Assembly (NCBI GenBank): GCA_913009205.1
Contig: CAJVYC010000010.1
Span: 1-64,000, forward strand
DNA length: 64,000 nucleotides
Origin: an uncultured Fluviicola sp.
GTDB lineage: Bacteria; Bacteroidota; Bacteroidia; Flavobacteriales_D; Crocinitomicaceae
Reading direction: 5' to 3'
Below the pieces are notes generated by a model. The model was given only the letters and a program-made list of their open reading frames with translations, had not been told where the DNA came from and did no database searches. Position 1 is the stretch's first letter. Each line of letters opens with the position of its first letter. This document shows, in pieces, positions 63,698 through 64,000 of this stretch. Position numbers and translations under genes: made by a program.

Positions 63698-64000
63698 TCA
63701 ATTTAAGACGTCTTTGCGCTGACTGTCAAGTTTAAGTAAAATAAACATCATCATTGAGAATGACATCATTGAAGACCCTCCATAACTAAAGAAAGGCAGA
63801 GGAATCCCTATTACAGGGGCGAATTCAATGCTCATTCCAATATTAATGGCAAAATGGTAAAATAGAATCATTGCTACGGAATAGGCGTAGACCCTATTAA
63901 ACTTGGACCTTTGCCGCTCAGCGATTATAACAATTCTTAACATCATAAACAGGTACAGAAACACTAAAACGAGAGTTCCAGCGAAACCCCATTCTTCCGC
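63698..64000 (-). CDS. rodA: RodA (C-terminal part; runs off the window)
   Basis: The frame is open from 64000 to the stop at 63698, about 100 residues. It shows the end of a SEDS protein: AEEWGFAGTL, then helices and the signature GIPLPFFSYGGSSMMSF. RodA is the glycan polymerase of the elongasome. The genuine start is beyond the window; the GTG at 63964 is only an internal codon. Confidence 0.88.
   Translation of the reverse strand, partial: AEEWGFAGTLVLVFLYLFMMLRIVIIAERQRSKFNRVYAYSVAMILFYHFAINIGMSIEFAPVIGIPLPFFSYGGSSMMSFSMMMFILLKLDSQRKDVLN

Noticed and set aside
1..64000. rRNA genes, riboswitches and additional tRNA genes
   Set aside because: I looked for cloverleaf and conserved riboswitch cores and saw only the tRNA-Arg; less obvious RNA elements cannot be excluded by eye.

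Overview
The window is about 38-40% GC by eye and clearly comes from a member of the Bacteroidota, most likely order Flavobacteriales (a Crocinitomicaceae-like genome is my best guess, not proven). The evidence is: several secreted proteins with type IX secretion (T9SS) C-terminal sorting domains (1023-2352, 4880-7207, 14650-17043, 42045-43916, 54127-56583), a PorZ homologue, promoters of the Bacteroidetes form TTG/TTTG-N19/20-TAnnTTTG, few Shine-Dalgarno sites, and Bacteroidetes versions of housekeeping genes.

Layout. 1-4.8 kb is an accessory stretch: a partial membrane protein, a small hypothetical gene, three secreted-protein genes including a collagen-like one, and an 86-bp direct repeat whose two copies bracket 3.8 kb, the right copy lying on the 3' end and terminator of a tRNA-Arg(UCG). 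4.8-14.4 kb is mostly core: porZ-recO, a solitary peptide-binding lipoprotein, trpS, an acyltransferase, gatC, an M42 peptidase and a Sco-like protein. 14.5-25.8 kb holds a gliding/T9SS-type protein, xseB-xseA, a hydrolase lipoprotein, an AsmA-family giant, dxr and a DUF6495-like gene. 26-32.1 kb has a Suppressor-of-fused domain protein, asd, a lamin-tail-domain secreted protein and a TerB/LETM1-like protein. 32.3-34.4 kb is a decayed, AT-rich patch: broken thioesterase, intact alkane monooxygenase, S8 peptidase prodomain relic and a cut hydrolase-like N-terminus. 34.4-45.9 kb returns to core (two glycosyltransferases, mfd, fbp, an aminotransferase/omega-amidase pair). 46-47.3 kb carries small exported proteins, two of them frameshifted. 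47.3-53.5 kb has hemL and a kynureninase / small membrane protein / kynurenine 3-monooxygenase cluster. 54-64 kb has a large T9SS adhesin-like protein, an EamA transporter, yicC-gmk-nadD, the 3-oxoacid CoA-transferase pair, a class A penicillin-binding protein and the end of rodA.

How it fits together. kynU, kmo, the kynurenine/glutamine-type aminotransferase and nadD are consistent with NAD synthesis from tryptophan by the aerobic route, although the first and third steps of that route are not in the window. PBP and RodA form an adjacent cell-wall block. PorZ sits with several of the cargo proteins that its secretion system would export. I see no CRISPR array, no intact transposon and no prophage. 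The least explained features are the tRNA-anchored repeat, a series of single-base homopolymer frameshifts in otherwise readable genes, and a glycosyltransferase with no normal start codon.
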